A stretch of DNA of 47,751 bases, taken from NCBI GenBank assembly GCA_964469055.1, contig CAYXXN010000002.1, forward strand, positions 1 to 47,751, in the 5' to 3' direction. Made by a program: the position numbers and the translations under genes. The notes beneath the pieces were generated by a model. It had not been told where the DNA came from. It worked only from the letters and a program-made list of their open reading frames with translations, and ran no database searches. The DNA comes from CAYXXN01 sp964469055. GTDB lineage: Bacteria; Acidobacteriota; Thermoanaerobaculia; Multivoradales; JAHEKO01. Positions 9,042 through 17,115 of the stretch are shown here, piece after piece; position 1 is the first letter of the stretch, and each line of letters begins with the position of its first letter.

Positions 9042-10067
9042 TCAGAGATCGAGACGGCCCTGTCGCTCCGCCTCGGTGGGGAGGTCCTCGGCGGAGTCAC
9101 CCGCTGCGGCGCCCGGCGCGGGTGGCAGCAGCAGGTAGCGGCCGAAGCCCCGCACGTAGCGCAGGCCTCCTCCGTCGTCGCGGGCCCGCCGCAGCTGAGC
9201 GAGCTTCGAGTCGAGATCGTCGATGAAGTGCAGCGCGATCGCTTCGGCGGTCATCGGCTCCACCGGCGAGCCGAATTCGAGCTGGCCCTGGTGGGAGAGC
9301 ACCAGGTGCTCGAGCAGGAGCCGCAGCTCCGAGGGAAAATCCGGAAGCGCCGCGCAACGCTCGCGCAGCAGGTCCCGGCCGAGCACGACGTGGCCCACGA
9401 GACGGCCGACGTCGGTGTAGTCGTTGGCGGGCATCGCGCCCAGCTCGTCCAGCTTGCCGAGGTCGTGGAAGAGGACGCCGACGAGGAGCAGGTCGAGATC
9501 CAGCTCGGGGTACTGCGCGGCCAGTCGCACCGCGAGCTCGGCCATCGACACGACGTGCTCGAGCAGACCGCCCCGGTAGGCGTGGTGGATGGTCTTGGCG
9601 GCCGGGTGCTCGCGCAGCCGATCGCCGTGGGCCGCCAGCGTCTCTGCGGCGAGCCGTCGCAGGATGGGGCGCGCGATGCGCTCGTCGAGGAGCCCCTCCA
9701 AACGGCGCCAGAGCTCGCCGATGTCCTCCTTGGTCGTCGGGATGAGGCGCGTTTCGTCGAAGCCCAAGCGCCGGTCGTCGTCCACCGCTCGCCGACACCG
9801 GGTGAGGCTCACCTGCAGCTGGTTGCGGTAGTTCTTGACGGTGCCCTCGAAGGCGACGAAGTCGTGGCTCTCGAAATCGCCCTCGAGGGCCCGGCTGTCC
9901 GACCACACCTTGCCGATGATCGAGCCGCTGGCGTCGGCCAACTCGAGGTCGAGGTAGCTCTTGCCGGTGCGGTCCTGGCGCGACTCCTTGCGGGCGAGCA
10001 GAGCGAAGCCGGTGACGGCGTCGCCGTCCTGCCAGGAGGCGATGGGCTCGTTGTTGCGGCGGGCCAT
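9042..10067 (-). CDS. YhaM-like 3'-5' exoribonuclease (OB fold plus HD domain)
   Basis: About 341 residues. An OB-fold nucleic-acid-binding domain comes first (about residues 10-90, with SYLDLELADASG and VKNYRNQLQV), then an HD metal-dependent phosphohydrolase domain with HHAYRGGLLEH and VLFHDLGKLDEL, the metal-binding histidines and aspartate. This order is that of the YhaM/CBF1 family of 3'-5' exonucleases. The ATG at 10067 is preferred over an upstream TTG at 10079. A TATAGT hexamer ends 11 nt before the ATG and no ribosome site is visible. It is convergent with the RND operon. Confidence 0.88.
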   Translation of the reverse strand: MARRNNEPIASWQDGDAVTGFALLARKESRQDRTGKSYLDLELADASGSIIGKVWSDSRALEGDFESHDFVAFEGTVKNYRNQLQVSLTRCRRAVDDDRRLGFDETRLIPTTKEDIGELWRRLEGLLDERIARPILRRLAAETLAAHGDRLREHPAAKTIHHAYRGGLLEHVVSMAELAVRLAAQYPELDLDLLLVGVLFHDLGKLDELGAMPANDYTDVGRLVGHVVLGRDLLRERCAALPDFPSELRLLLEHLVLSHQGQLEFGSPVEPMTAEAIALHFIDDLDSKLAQLRRARDDGGGLRYVRGFGRYLLLPPAPGAAAGDSAEDLPTEAERQGRLDL

Positions 10068-10078
10068 GCGGTGCGCCA

Positions 10079-10084
10079 ACTATA
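10079..10084 (-). promoter_or_regulatory. Candidate -10 box (TATAGT) for the YhaM-like gene
   Basis: TATAGT read on the minus strand ends 11 nt before the ATG at 10067. It is the only AT-rich hexamer in the short divergent gap and no ribosome site follows it, so the transcript would have a leader of only a few bases. No clear -35 is visible. Confidence 0.45.
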
Positions 10085-10150
10085 CCCGCGCCGATCGGCG
10101 GCCTCTGGAGTCGGACGCTGGCAGCCGGCTTGCACGAGGGAACGTCCGCG

Positions 10151-12667
10151 ATGCGCCGGCGGTTCTGGGAGAGCCTGGCCCTTGGAGCCCTGGCGGCCTC
10201 GGCGGCGCTGGCGAGCGGGGATCCCGTGCGCTGGCCGGAGGCGCAGCGCGCCTTCTTTCAGGACGGGCCCGCCCTGCTCTTGGGACGGACCGAACGAGAG
10301 GCCTTCGCCGAACTGGCGGAGGCGCAGCGCGAGGCCTTCCTCGAGCGGTTCTTGAGCGATCCGCTGCCCGCCACGCCCGAGAACGAGTTGCGCGAGGGCA
10401 TCCGCCGGCGTCAGGTCCTGGCGCGGGGAGCGTCGCTCTCGCCGCTCGACGATCGGGCGCGGGTGCTGTTCCTGCACGGCGCGCCGGCCTCGCGCCATCG
10501 GGTGGAGTGCGGCCAGACCTTCGTGCCGCTCGAGATCTGGCGCTACCCGGACCTGCCGCGGCAACTCGTCCTCTACGAGCCGGCCGCGCGACAGGGCTGG
10601 CGGCTGTGGCTGCCGCTCGACTCGAAGCGAGTCCTCTACCACCACGAGATGGCGTACTGGATGGAGCAGTGGGAAGGCTTCCAGGGACCCAAGCCGCCGC
10701 GCTTCGACTTGCGCCTGTGCCCCGACACTCGTGCCCTGGAGGCCGCCACCGGTGTCGAGGGCTTGACGGGTCGTCGGCCGGGCCGGCCCGAGAACGCCGA
10801 GCTCGCGGCCGTGCTGGCGCCACCTGCGGATCTCGGCGAGTGGAGTCGCCGCGCCGCCGCCACCTCCCTGCCGGAGGAGCCGCCCGACCTGCCCGTGCAG
10901 CGGCTCTCCGTGCTCTTCCCGGCCAGCGTGCGGCAGCGCCTCACGACGCGCTTCGTCCTCGAGCTACCCGCCGGCGTCGAGCTCGGAGTCCGTCCGCGGG
11001 AAGGGGCGCCCGAGGGAAGCGACGCCCGCGAGGTGGCGCTCGCCCTGGAAGCCGCGGTCGAGCAGGAAGGTGAGCCCTTCGACAGCTTCCGGGTGCGCTT
11101 CCGGCGCGAGCCGCCCCCAGCCGAGGCACCGGTGGCGCTCGTCGTCGAGCGCCTGCTGCGGCCTGGTCGCGACTACGTCGTCCGCCTGCGGCTCACCGAC
11201 GAGGTGACGGGCGCCGAGATCGTGCTCGCCCAGGGCTTCGCGGCGCCGGCCCAGCCGCAGCCGATCGTCGAGCCGCCGCTGCCGGGCACGGCCATCGTTG
11301 CGCTGGCCGAAGAGCTTGCCGCGACGCCGCTCGCCGGCGCCGACGCCCTGATGCTGGTGCCGCCGCAAGGGGAGTTCCTGGCCGGACCGTGGCGGGCCGA
11401 AGCGGTCGTCACGGGCTCACGCATCGTCGAGGTCGTCTTCCTGGTCGACGGCGAGCGCCAGCTGGCGCGGACCCTCCCACCGTACACCGCCGAGCTGCGG
11501 TTGGACACCTTGCCCAGCATGCAGCTCGTGCGGGCCGAGGGCTACGACGCCGAGGGTCGACTGGTAGCCGCCGACCAGGTCACGCTCAACGAGCCGCGCG
11601 GCGCCTTCGCGGTGCGGATAACGGCGCTCGAGCGCGGCGGCGCCGGCGTCCAGGCGGAGGCCGAGGTCGTCGTCCCCGAGGAGCGACGCCTCGAATGGGT
11701 GGACTTCCTGGTCAATGAGCAGCTGGCGGCGCGGCTCACCGAGCCGCCCTGGGCGGCCGAGCTCGAGCCGCCCGCGGCCGAGGGCCCGACCTTCCTCACG
11801 GTCGTGGCCGAACTCGACGACGGCAGTCGAACCGAGGACGTGCGCTTCCTCGACGCCCCGCGCTTCGGGGCGGCCGTCGAGGTGCGGCTGGTCGAGCTCT
11901 ACGCCACCGTCGTCGATCGCAGTGGCGCCCCCGTGCCGGACCTCGGGGTCAGCGACTTCGAGGTTCTGCAGGACGGGGTACGCCAGGCGCTGGTCAAATG
12001 TGAGCCGGTCGAGGATCTGCCCTTGACGGTCGGCATCGTCGTCGATACCTCGACCTCGATGGCCGCCGCCTTGCCCGAGGCACAGCGCGCCGCCACCGGC
12101 TTCCTCGAGGCCGTCATTCGGCCGCGCGACCGGGTCTTCGTCCTCACCTTCGCCGACCGACCGGTGCTCGCCTTGGCCCCCACCGACGACGTGCGGGCTG
12201 CCGAGGCTGCCCTCAGCGGCCTGCGCTCGCTGGGGTGGACCTCGCTCCATGATGCCGTCGGCGCCGGCCTCCACTTGCTGCGCGGCACGCGCGGACGGCG
12301 CGCTCTGATCCTGCTCTCCGACGGCGACGATACGGCGAGCCAGGCGGCGTTCCGTGATGTGCTCGAGCTCGCTCGCCGGAGCGGCACGGCCGTCTACACG
12401 GTGGGTCTCGGCGTCTCTACCTTGAACCTGGCGGTGCATCGCAAATTGACCTCGCTCGCCGAGGCGACCGGGGGCCGGTCTTTCTTCCCCAGTCTGGCCG
12501 CCGACCTGACCTCGGTCTACGAGCAGATCGAACGCGATCTGCGCAGTCAGTACCTGTTGGCCTTCAGCCCCACTCCGCTGCCGCCCCCGGACGCCGCGCC
12601 GACCCTCGAGGTGCGGGCACGCGGCGGGCGATTGAACGTGCGCACGACCCGCAGCTACGATCCCTGA
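10151..12667 (+). CDS. Secreted GWxTD-like plus VWFA-related domain protein
   Basis: About 838 residues. A signal peptide is followed by a region like the GWxTD domain (EAFLERFLSDPLPATPENEL, then RARVLFLHGAPASR), although the GW-TD signature itself is not kept. Beta-rich, probably Ig-like segments occupy about residues 240-600. The C-terminus is a von Willebrand A domain of the acidobacterial VWFA-related type, with an intact metal site: DTSTS at about 632 and SDGDD at about 722. The ATG at 10151 is used, with GAGGGA about 10 nt upstream. The function is unknown; extracellular adhesion or envelope assembly is plausible. A secreted partner follows 1 nt after the stop. Confidence 0.82.
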   Translation: MRRRFWESLALGALAASAALASGDPVRWPEAQRAFFQDGPALLLGRTEREAFAELAEAQREAFLERFLSDPLPATPENELREGIRRRQVLARGASLSPLDDRARVLFLHGAPASRHRVECGQTFVPLEIWRYPDLPRQLVLYEPAARQGWRLWLPLDSKRVLYHHEMAYWMEQWEGFQGPKPPRFDLRLCPDTRALEAATGVEGLTGRRPGRPENAELAAVLAPPADLGEWSRRAAATSLPEEPPDLPVQRLSVLFPASVRQRLTTRFVLELPAGVELGVRPREGAPEGSDAREVALALEAAVEQEGEPFDSFRVRFRREPPPAEAPVALVVERLLRPGRDYVVRLRLTDEVTGAEIVLAQGFAAPAQPQPIVEPPLPGTAIVALAEELAATPLAGADALMLVPPQGEFLAGPWRAEAVVTGSRIVEVVFLVDGERQLARTLPPYTAELRLDTLPSMQLVRAEGYDAEGRLVAADQVTLNEPRGAFAVRITALERGGAGVQAEAEVVVPEERRLEWVDFLVNEQLAARLTEPPWAAELEPPAAEGPTFLTVVAELDDGSRTEDVRFLDAPRFGAAVEVRLVELYATVVDRSGAPVPDLGVSDFEVLQDGVRQALVKCEPVEDLPLTVGIVVDTSTSMAAALPEAQRAATGFLEAVIRPRDRVFVLTFADRPVLALAPTDDVRAAEAALSGLRSLGWTSLHDAVGAGLHLLRGTRGRRALILLSDGDDTASQAAFRDVLELARRSGTAVYTVGLGVSTLNLAVHRKLTSLAEATGGRSFFPSLAADLTSVYEQIERDLRSQYLLAFSPTPLPPPDAAPTLEVRARGGRLNVRTTRSYDP

Positions 12668-12668
12668 G

Positions 12669-13337
12669 ATGAGCGACGCCGGACGCCGTCGGGCGCTGGG
12701 CTGGCTAGTGCTCGCCCTGGGAGCGGGCGGGGCAGCCGGGCTGGCGCGCAGCATCGAGTTCCCGCGGCTCAACCAGACCTATACCAACCTGGCGCCGGAG
12801 ATCGCGCCCTTCTCGAGCGGCGGGCTCAACGTCCGCTTGCGCTCGCCCGCCAACAGCGTCACGGTGCGATCGCATCGACTCGAGCTCGATCCGCTGCCGG
12901 ACGGCACGGTCCGCTTCGTGGTCACCGCCTCGGTGCTCGGCAAGGCCCAGCTCGTGGCCGAGCTCGACGCCGGAGGCATTCCGGCCGAGCTGGCCGACGA
13001 GGTCCTGCTGCCGATCCAGGACGTCGAGGTCACGGGGCGCGCCGAGGTGCGGCGCACGGCGGACGGCTACGAGGTCTTGCCACGGGAACTCCCCTCGCAT
13101 GTCACCTTGGCCGTGCAGAGCCGCCTCGGGGGCCAGCTCGTCACCTGGTGCGACTTGTCGTCGATCCTCCTTCCCGGCCTCGAGTGCGGCGGTCTCGACC
13201 AAGCCCTGTCGCGACTGAGCTTGCCCTTGCCCCCTCCGGGCGAGACCTACTTCCTCGAGGCGAGTCGCCTGCTCCCCGAAGAGCAGGCGACCCTCGACGC
13301 CGCACTCGGCGCCGCGCCGCCACCCGCCGCCGACTAG
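12669..13337 (+). CDS. Exported protein of unknown function, partner of VWFA protein
   Basis: A 222-residue protein with an N-terminal hydrophobic segment (about residues 9-26) that suggests export or anchoring. The rest is beta-rich, resembling a DUF-type lipid-binding or envelope domain (RLRSPANSVTVRSHRLEL, VRFVVTASVLGKAQLVAEL), and ends in a short Pro-rich tail. I do not recognise the family. The start codon lies 1 nt after the upstream stop, so it is almost surely cotranslated with the VWFA protein and may work with it. Confidence 0.72.
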   Translation: MSDAGRRRALGWLVLALGAGGAAGLARSIEFPRLNQTYTNLAPEIAPFSSGGLNVRLRSPANSVTVRSHRLELDPLPDGTVRFVVTASVLGKAQLVAELDAGGIPAELADEVLLPIQDVEVTGRAEVRRTADGYEVLPRELPSHVTLAVQSRLGGQLVTWCDLSSILLPGLECGGLDQALSRLSLPLPPPGETYFLEASRLLPEEQATLDAALGAAPPPAAD

Positions 13338-13340
13338 GGG

Positions 13341-16300
13341 CTACCGGGCGATCCCCAGCCGGGTCGCCGCCTCGACGAGCTCGCGGTTGGCGGGCACCTC
13401 GAGCAGGAAGCGGTGCCGCAGCTCGGGCGCCAGGTGGCCGGCCTTGGCGAGCGCCTGCTCGTAGGCCCGCTCGAGATAGGGGCGGGCCTCCTCGGCTGGG
13501 ATCTGGCGCGCGGCGAGCCAGTCCAGCCCGCGGAAGATCCGATAGTCGAGCCGTTCGCCGAGCTCGGGACGTACGAGGTGAGCGCGGCGCTCGACCAAGG
13601 TGCGCAGCGAGCGCTCCGCCGCGCTGGGCTGCTCGGTCGAAAGCGCCGCCTCGAGCAGCCAGACATCGTCGAAGGCGGCGGCCTCGAACTCCTCGCTCCG
13701 CAGGTGCGCCTCCCGAGCGGCGGCGAGGTGCTGGCGCGCCTCGTCGAAGTGACGGCGCCGGAGTTGGATCCGCCCCAGGAGTTGATCGGCGTCGGCAACG
13801 AGGCTCGTGAAGGACAGCATCTCGAGCTCGAAGCGCGCCCGACCCGCCTCCTCGAAGGCGCGATCGTCTTGCCCCAGGTCGAAGAGGTTCTGGGCGAGCG
13901 CCAGCCGGGCGATGGTCGCCCCCGGCCGGTCCTCGCGCGATTCCCGCAGCTCGCGCGCCTCGCGCAGCAGAGGAGTGGCGGCGACGGCATCGCCGATGCG
14001 GCCGAGCACCCGCGCCTTGCCGAGCAGGGCATAGGCGAGCTCCCGCCCACCGGTCGGCGAGCTGCTGGCCAGGCCGACGGCTTCGTCGTAGTACTGCAAC
14101 GCCTTCGGATAGTTGCCCAGGGCCGCCGAGAGCGATCCGAGCGCCGTGAGACAGGCGCAAGTGTCCAGGGTCAGACCCAGCTCGCGTCGCACCTCCAGAG
14201 CCGCCCCGTGGTGGGCGAGCGCCTCCGGCAGCCGATGCGCGCGACGGGCCAGGTTGCCGAGGTGGTAACGACAGGTCGCCGCCATCTCGCGGAAGCCCTG
14301 TCGCTCGAGCGCCGGGTAGAGCTCCTCGAAGAGCCGCTCGGAGTCGGCGAAGCGCCCCGCCTGCTGGTAGATGCGGCCGAGGCGAATCATCAAGGAGGCC
14401 CGGCGCTCGGGGCGCGGCAGCGACCGGGTCGCTTCCAGCGCGGCGAGCAGGGTGCGCTCGGCGTCGCGGTAGTGCCCCGCCTCCTGCTCGCACTCCGCCT
14501 TCAAGTTGACGAGAGCCAGGTAGCGCTCCGGCTCGTCGCGCACCAGGTCGAGCGCCCGCTCGAGGTCGGCCCCGAACTCTTGCACCCGGCCCAGCCGGCG
14601 AGAGGTCTGGAACAGGCGCCAGAGCAGGAGCAGCTCGGTCTCCCGATCGGCGCCGCGCTCCCGCAGCGCCGCCAGCTCCTCGACCAGCGCCGTCAGCACT
14701 TCCCCGTCCGCCGGCTCGCCGGCGCCGCGCACGCTCTGCAGCAGCGGCTGCACGGCCTGGGGTGTCCCCTTGAGCAGCTGGTAGGCCTGCCAGGCGGACC
14801 CCCCGTCGACGAGCGCCGCCGCCAGATGGGTGCCCAGCCGGTGACGCAGCTGGCGGGCGCTCTCTGCAGTCAGGCCGAACTCGAGAGCTCGACCGTAAGC
14901 GGGGCAGGCGATCTCGAGGCCCAGCCCCCAGGAGCCCGGCACGCGGCGGGCGAGACCGGAGGTGGCCGCGACTTGTTCCCAGCTCGGCCCACGGCCGGCG
15001 GCCGGGCCGAGCGCCGCGTCGAGCTCTTGCGGCGGCACGCTGGTTTGCGCTACGGCCAGGGCGAAGAGCTGCGGGGAGAGGGCGAGGCGACCGGCCTCGG
15101 CCAGCAGGTGCGCGATCAGCCGGCTGGAGGGGCGGTACGGCGGGGCCTCGCCCTCATCGCCGGCGTAGGAGATCGTGCCCCAGCTGCGGCGCAGGCGTTG
15201 GGCCCGCGCCAGGGCGGCGAGGCCCTCCTCGAGGGCGAAGGGGTGGCCGGCCGTCGCTCGACACCAGGGCTCGAGCACCGCGGTGGGGACGGACCAGCCG
15301 CGGGTCAGCTCGACGGCGAACCGCCGATGCTCCTCCGGCTCGAGAGGCCCGACCCAGATCTGCGAGGCGGCGTCGAAGGGTGGGGCAGGGGGCGCTCCGG
15401 GCCGCCCGACCAGCCACATGCGGATGGACTCCCCCGCCAGTTCCGCGAGGGCGGTCACCAGCTCCAAGTCCTCGCCCTCGAGCTTCTCGGCGTCGTCGCA
15501 GACCAGGACGATCGCCTGGTGGGTGGCCTTGGCCGCCAGGGTCAACATCTCGGCCAGGGTCGGTGCGGCCCGTGCGTCGCGCTCCTCTAGCCAGCGCTCG
15601 GCGGCGCGCTGGCGGTCCGCCTCGCTGGCGAACTGCGGGGCGCCCGGACGGGCCGGGGCCGTCGACGCCAGCAGGTCACGGGCGATCTGCCAGGCGAGCG
15701 ACGGACCCTGGCGAACGGGTTGGGCCCGCAAGCTCAGGTGAGCGATCCCCTGACGGTTCAAGATCTCGTGGACGAGCCGAGTCTTGCCGCAGCCGAGCGG
15801 ACCGTTGACCCGCAGAACGGGCTCGTGGGCGCGATCGAGGAGCCGCTCCTCGGTCTCCGGCCGCGGCAGCCACGGCACGCGCCGGCCGAGCAGCTCGGAG
15901 TTGCGCCACGGGGCGCTGCGTTCCGCCGGGCCCTCGGCCTTGAGCAGGGGTACCTCCTTGCCCGATCGGCGTCGATAGGCCGCCTGCGGGGTCAAGCGCC
16001 AGGCGTCCTCCAACATGACGGCGACGTAGCCCGTCATCCAGACGCTGCCACCGTCGATCGCCGGCGGGGCCGCACGCAGGTCCTCGTCCAGCTCGTCGGC
16101 CGTCTGGCGGACCTGGCCGTCGATCAACTCGAGTTCGGCCGGCGAGACGAAGAGCCGCAGGCTTTCGCGCCGTTGAGGGCCGGCGCGGCCGGCCTCGTTG
16201 AGCAGCCGGCCGCCGTAGGAGAGGGCGGCGTCGAAGACGGCAGGATCGCCGGCTTGCGGCACCCAGGCCAGCACCCCGTCGGCCAGTGAGACCGGGCCCT

Positions 16301-16394
16301 CTCCGTCGCGCGACGGCTCCAGGAGGGGAGCCGAGCGCCCGAAGGCCCGCAGCAGCGATGAGGGCGCGCGAAAGGCGAGGGTGATCTCTGCCAA
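13341..16394 (-). CDS. STAND-like AAA ATPase with TPR repeats
   Basis: A protein of about 1017 residues from a TTG start. The N-terminal 160 residues are unrecognised. A P-loop NTPase follows, with Walker A GPLGCGKT (about residues 198-205) and a Walker B-like IVLVCDDAEK. Helical segments come next, then at least eight TPR-like repeats (for example RASLMIRLGRIYQQAGRFAD and ACLTALGSLSAALGNYPKAL). This layout resembles MalT/AfsR-type signalling ATPases, but no DNA-binding domain is visible. The TTG has AGGAGG 3 nt upstream. An ATG at 16433 is possible but overlaps a likely -10 box (TAGAAT). Confidence 0.8.
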   Translation of the reverse strand: MAEITLAFRAPSSLLRAFGRSAPLLEPSRDGEGPVSLADGVLAWVPQAGDPAVFDAALSYGGRLLNEAGRAGPQRRESLRLFVSPAELELIDGQVRQTADELDEDLRAAPPAIDGGSVWMTGYVAVMLEDAWRLTPQAAYRRRSGKEVPLLKAEGPAERSAPWRNSELLGRRVPWLPRPETEERLLDRAHEPVLRVNGPLGCGKTRLVHEILNRQGIAHLSLRAQPVRQGPSLAWQIARDLLASTAPARPGAPQFASEADRQRAAERWLEERDARAAPTLAEMLTLAAKATHQAIVLVCDDAEKLEGEDLELVTALAELAGESIRMWLVGRPGAPPAPPFDAASQIWVGPLEPEEHRRFAVELTRGWSVPTAVLEPWCRATAGHPFALEEGLAALARAQRLRRSWGTISYAGDEGEAPPYRPSSRLIAHLLAEAGRLALSPQLFALAVAQTSVPPQELDAALGPAAGRGPSWEQVAATSGLARRVPGSWGLGLEIACPAYGRALEFGLTAESARQLRHRLGTHLAAALVDGGSAWQAYQLLKGTPQAVQPLLQSVRGAGEPADGEVLTALVEELAALRERGADRETELLLLWRLFQTSRRLGRVQEFGADLERALDLVRDEPERYLALVNLKAECEQEAGHYRDAERTLLAALEATRSLPRPERRASLMIRLGRIYQQAGRFADSERLFEELYPALERQGFREMAATCRYHLGNLARRAHRLPEALAHHGAALEVRRELGLTLDTCACLTALGSLSAALGNYPKALQYYDEAVGLASSSPTGGRELAYALLGKARVLGRIGDAVAATPLLREARELRESREDRPGATIARLALAQNLFDLGQDDRAFEEAGRARFELEMLSFTSLVADADQLLGRIQLRRRHFDEARQHLAAAREAHLRSEEFEAAAFDDVWLLEAALSTEQPSAAERSLRTLVERRAHLVRPELGERLDYRIFRGLDWLAARQIPAEEARPYLERAYEQALAKAGHLAPELRHRFLLEVPANRELVEAATRLGIAR

Positions 16395-16397
16395 CGG

Positions 16398-16403
16398 CCT
16401 CCT
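16398..16403 (-). promoter_or_regulatory. Ribosome binding site AGGAGG that supports the TTG start
   Basis: A perfect AGGAGG on the minus strand lies 3 nt before TTG at 16394. The spacing is short but it is the only strong site in this leader, and it argues against the longer ATG start at 16433. Confidence 0.5.
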
Positions 16404-16431
16404 ACCTGGCCCGACGGCGGCGAGAGACGTC

Positions 16432-16437
16432 ATTCTA
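16432..16437 (-). promoter_or_regulatory. Candidate -10 box (TAGAAT) for the STAND ATPase
   Basis: TAGAAT on the minus strand differs from the consensus at one position. It lies 37 nt upstream of the TTG start, which would leave a leader of about 30 nt that contains AGGAGG. It overlaps the ATG at 16433, so that ATG would not be in the transcript if this is the promoter. Confidence 0.4.
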
Positions 16438-16547
16438 AACCGCCGGGCTCCTGATAGACTCGGCCCGTCTCCGCCGGCCTCACCGGCCGCGGCGGCACCC
16501 ACCACCAGCGGAGTCAACGGTTCCGGTCAGCAGGGAGCGTCGATCAC

Positions 16548-17093
16548 ATGTCGAGTCGAGTTCGTCAGAGCCTCTACTACTTCACGGTCGAGGACGAGAG
16601 CATGCTCGCCGAGTCTTTTCCGCAGTTCGAGGACGAGGGTCTCGCCATCACCTACAAGGTCGCCGGTACCGAGGACGTGTTCGTCACCACGGCCGATACT
16701 CGCGAGGCCATGGATCGCCACGACGTGCCGTACACGTTGCTGGCAGAGGAGGCTGGCGAGCGCGTCGCCATCCACCATTCGGTGCTCTCGCGCGAGGAAC
16801 TGGGTGACTTCGAGGCGGCCCTGAAGGCCCTCGCGCTCGCCTATCGTGCCATCGCGATGGCGTGCGTCGGCGTCAATGGGGAGACTGGCTTTGGCTTCGA
16901 GAGAGGCGAGGGGCTGCGTCGCTACACCTACTTCACGGCGCCGGCGGGCCACACCTTCATCTGGCGTCTCTTCTATCGCCGCGAGGAGGCGGAGGCCTTC
17001 CTCGCGAAGACCATGGACGGCGATCGCGAGGCCCTCACCTGGGCCCGGTCGATCCCGCTGCAGTCCTCCGACGAGCTCGCCGGCTATCACTGA
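16548..17093 (+). CDS. Conserved-looking soluble protein of unknown function
   Basis: A 181-residue acidic protein without signal peptide or membrane helix. It begins RQSLYYFTVEDESMLAESFP and has regular alternating strand and helix segments, so it is clearly coding. I recognise no family or catalytic motif. The ATG is preceded by GGGAG 10 nt upstream, and a TAGACT hexamer at 16455-16460 could be its promoter. It is divergent from the STAND ATPase, and its last bases lie just before the xseA reading frame. Confidence 0.7.
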   Translation: MSSRVRQSLYYFTVEDESMLAESFPQFEDEGLAITYKVAGTEDVFVTTADTREAMDRHDVPYTLLAEEAGERVAIHHSVLSREELGDFEAALKALALAYRAIAMACVGVNGETGFGFERGEGLRRYTYFTAPAGHTFIWRLFYRREEAEAFLAKTMDGDREALTWARSIPLQSSDELAGYH

Positions 17094-17115
17094 GCGTCTC
17101 TTCCTCCCGGGCGAG

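Noticed and set aside
13413..15590. 725-codon plus-strand frame opposite the STAND ATPase
   Set aside because: A shadow of the real minus-strand gene, which has Walker motifs and TPRs.
16846..17115. N-terminal extension of xseA into the 181-residue gene
   Set aside because: The extension is Arg/Ser-rich, overlaps a real gene by about 250 nt, and XseA homology starts near 17086-17120.
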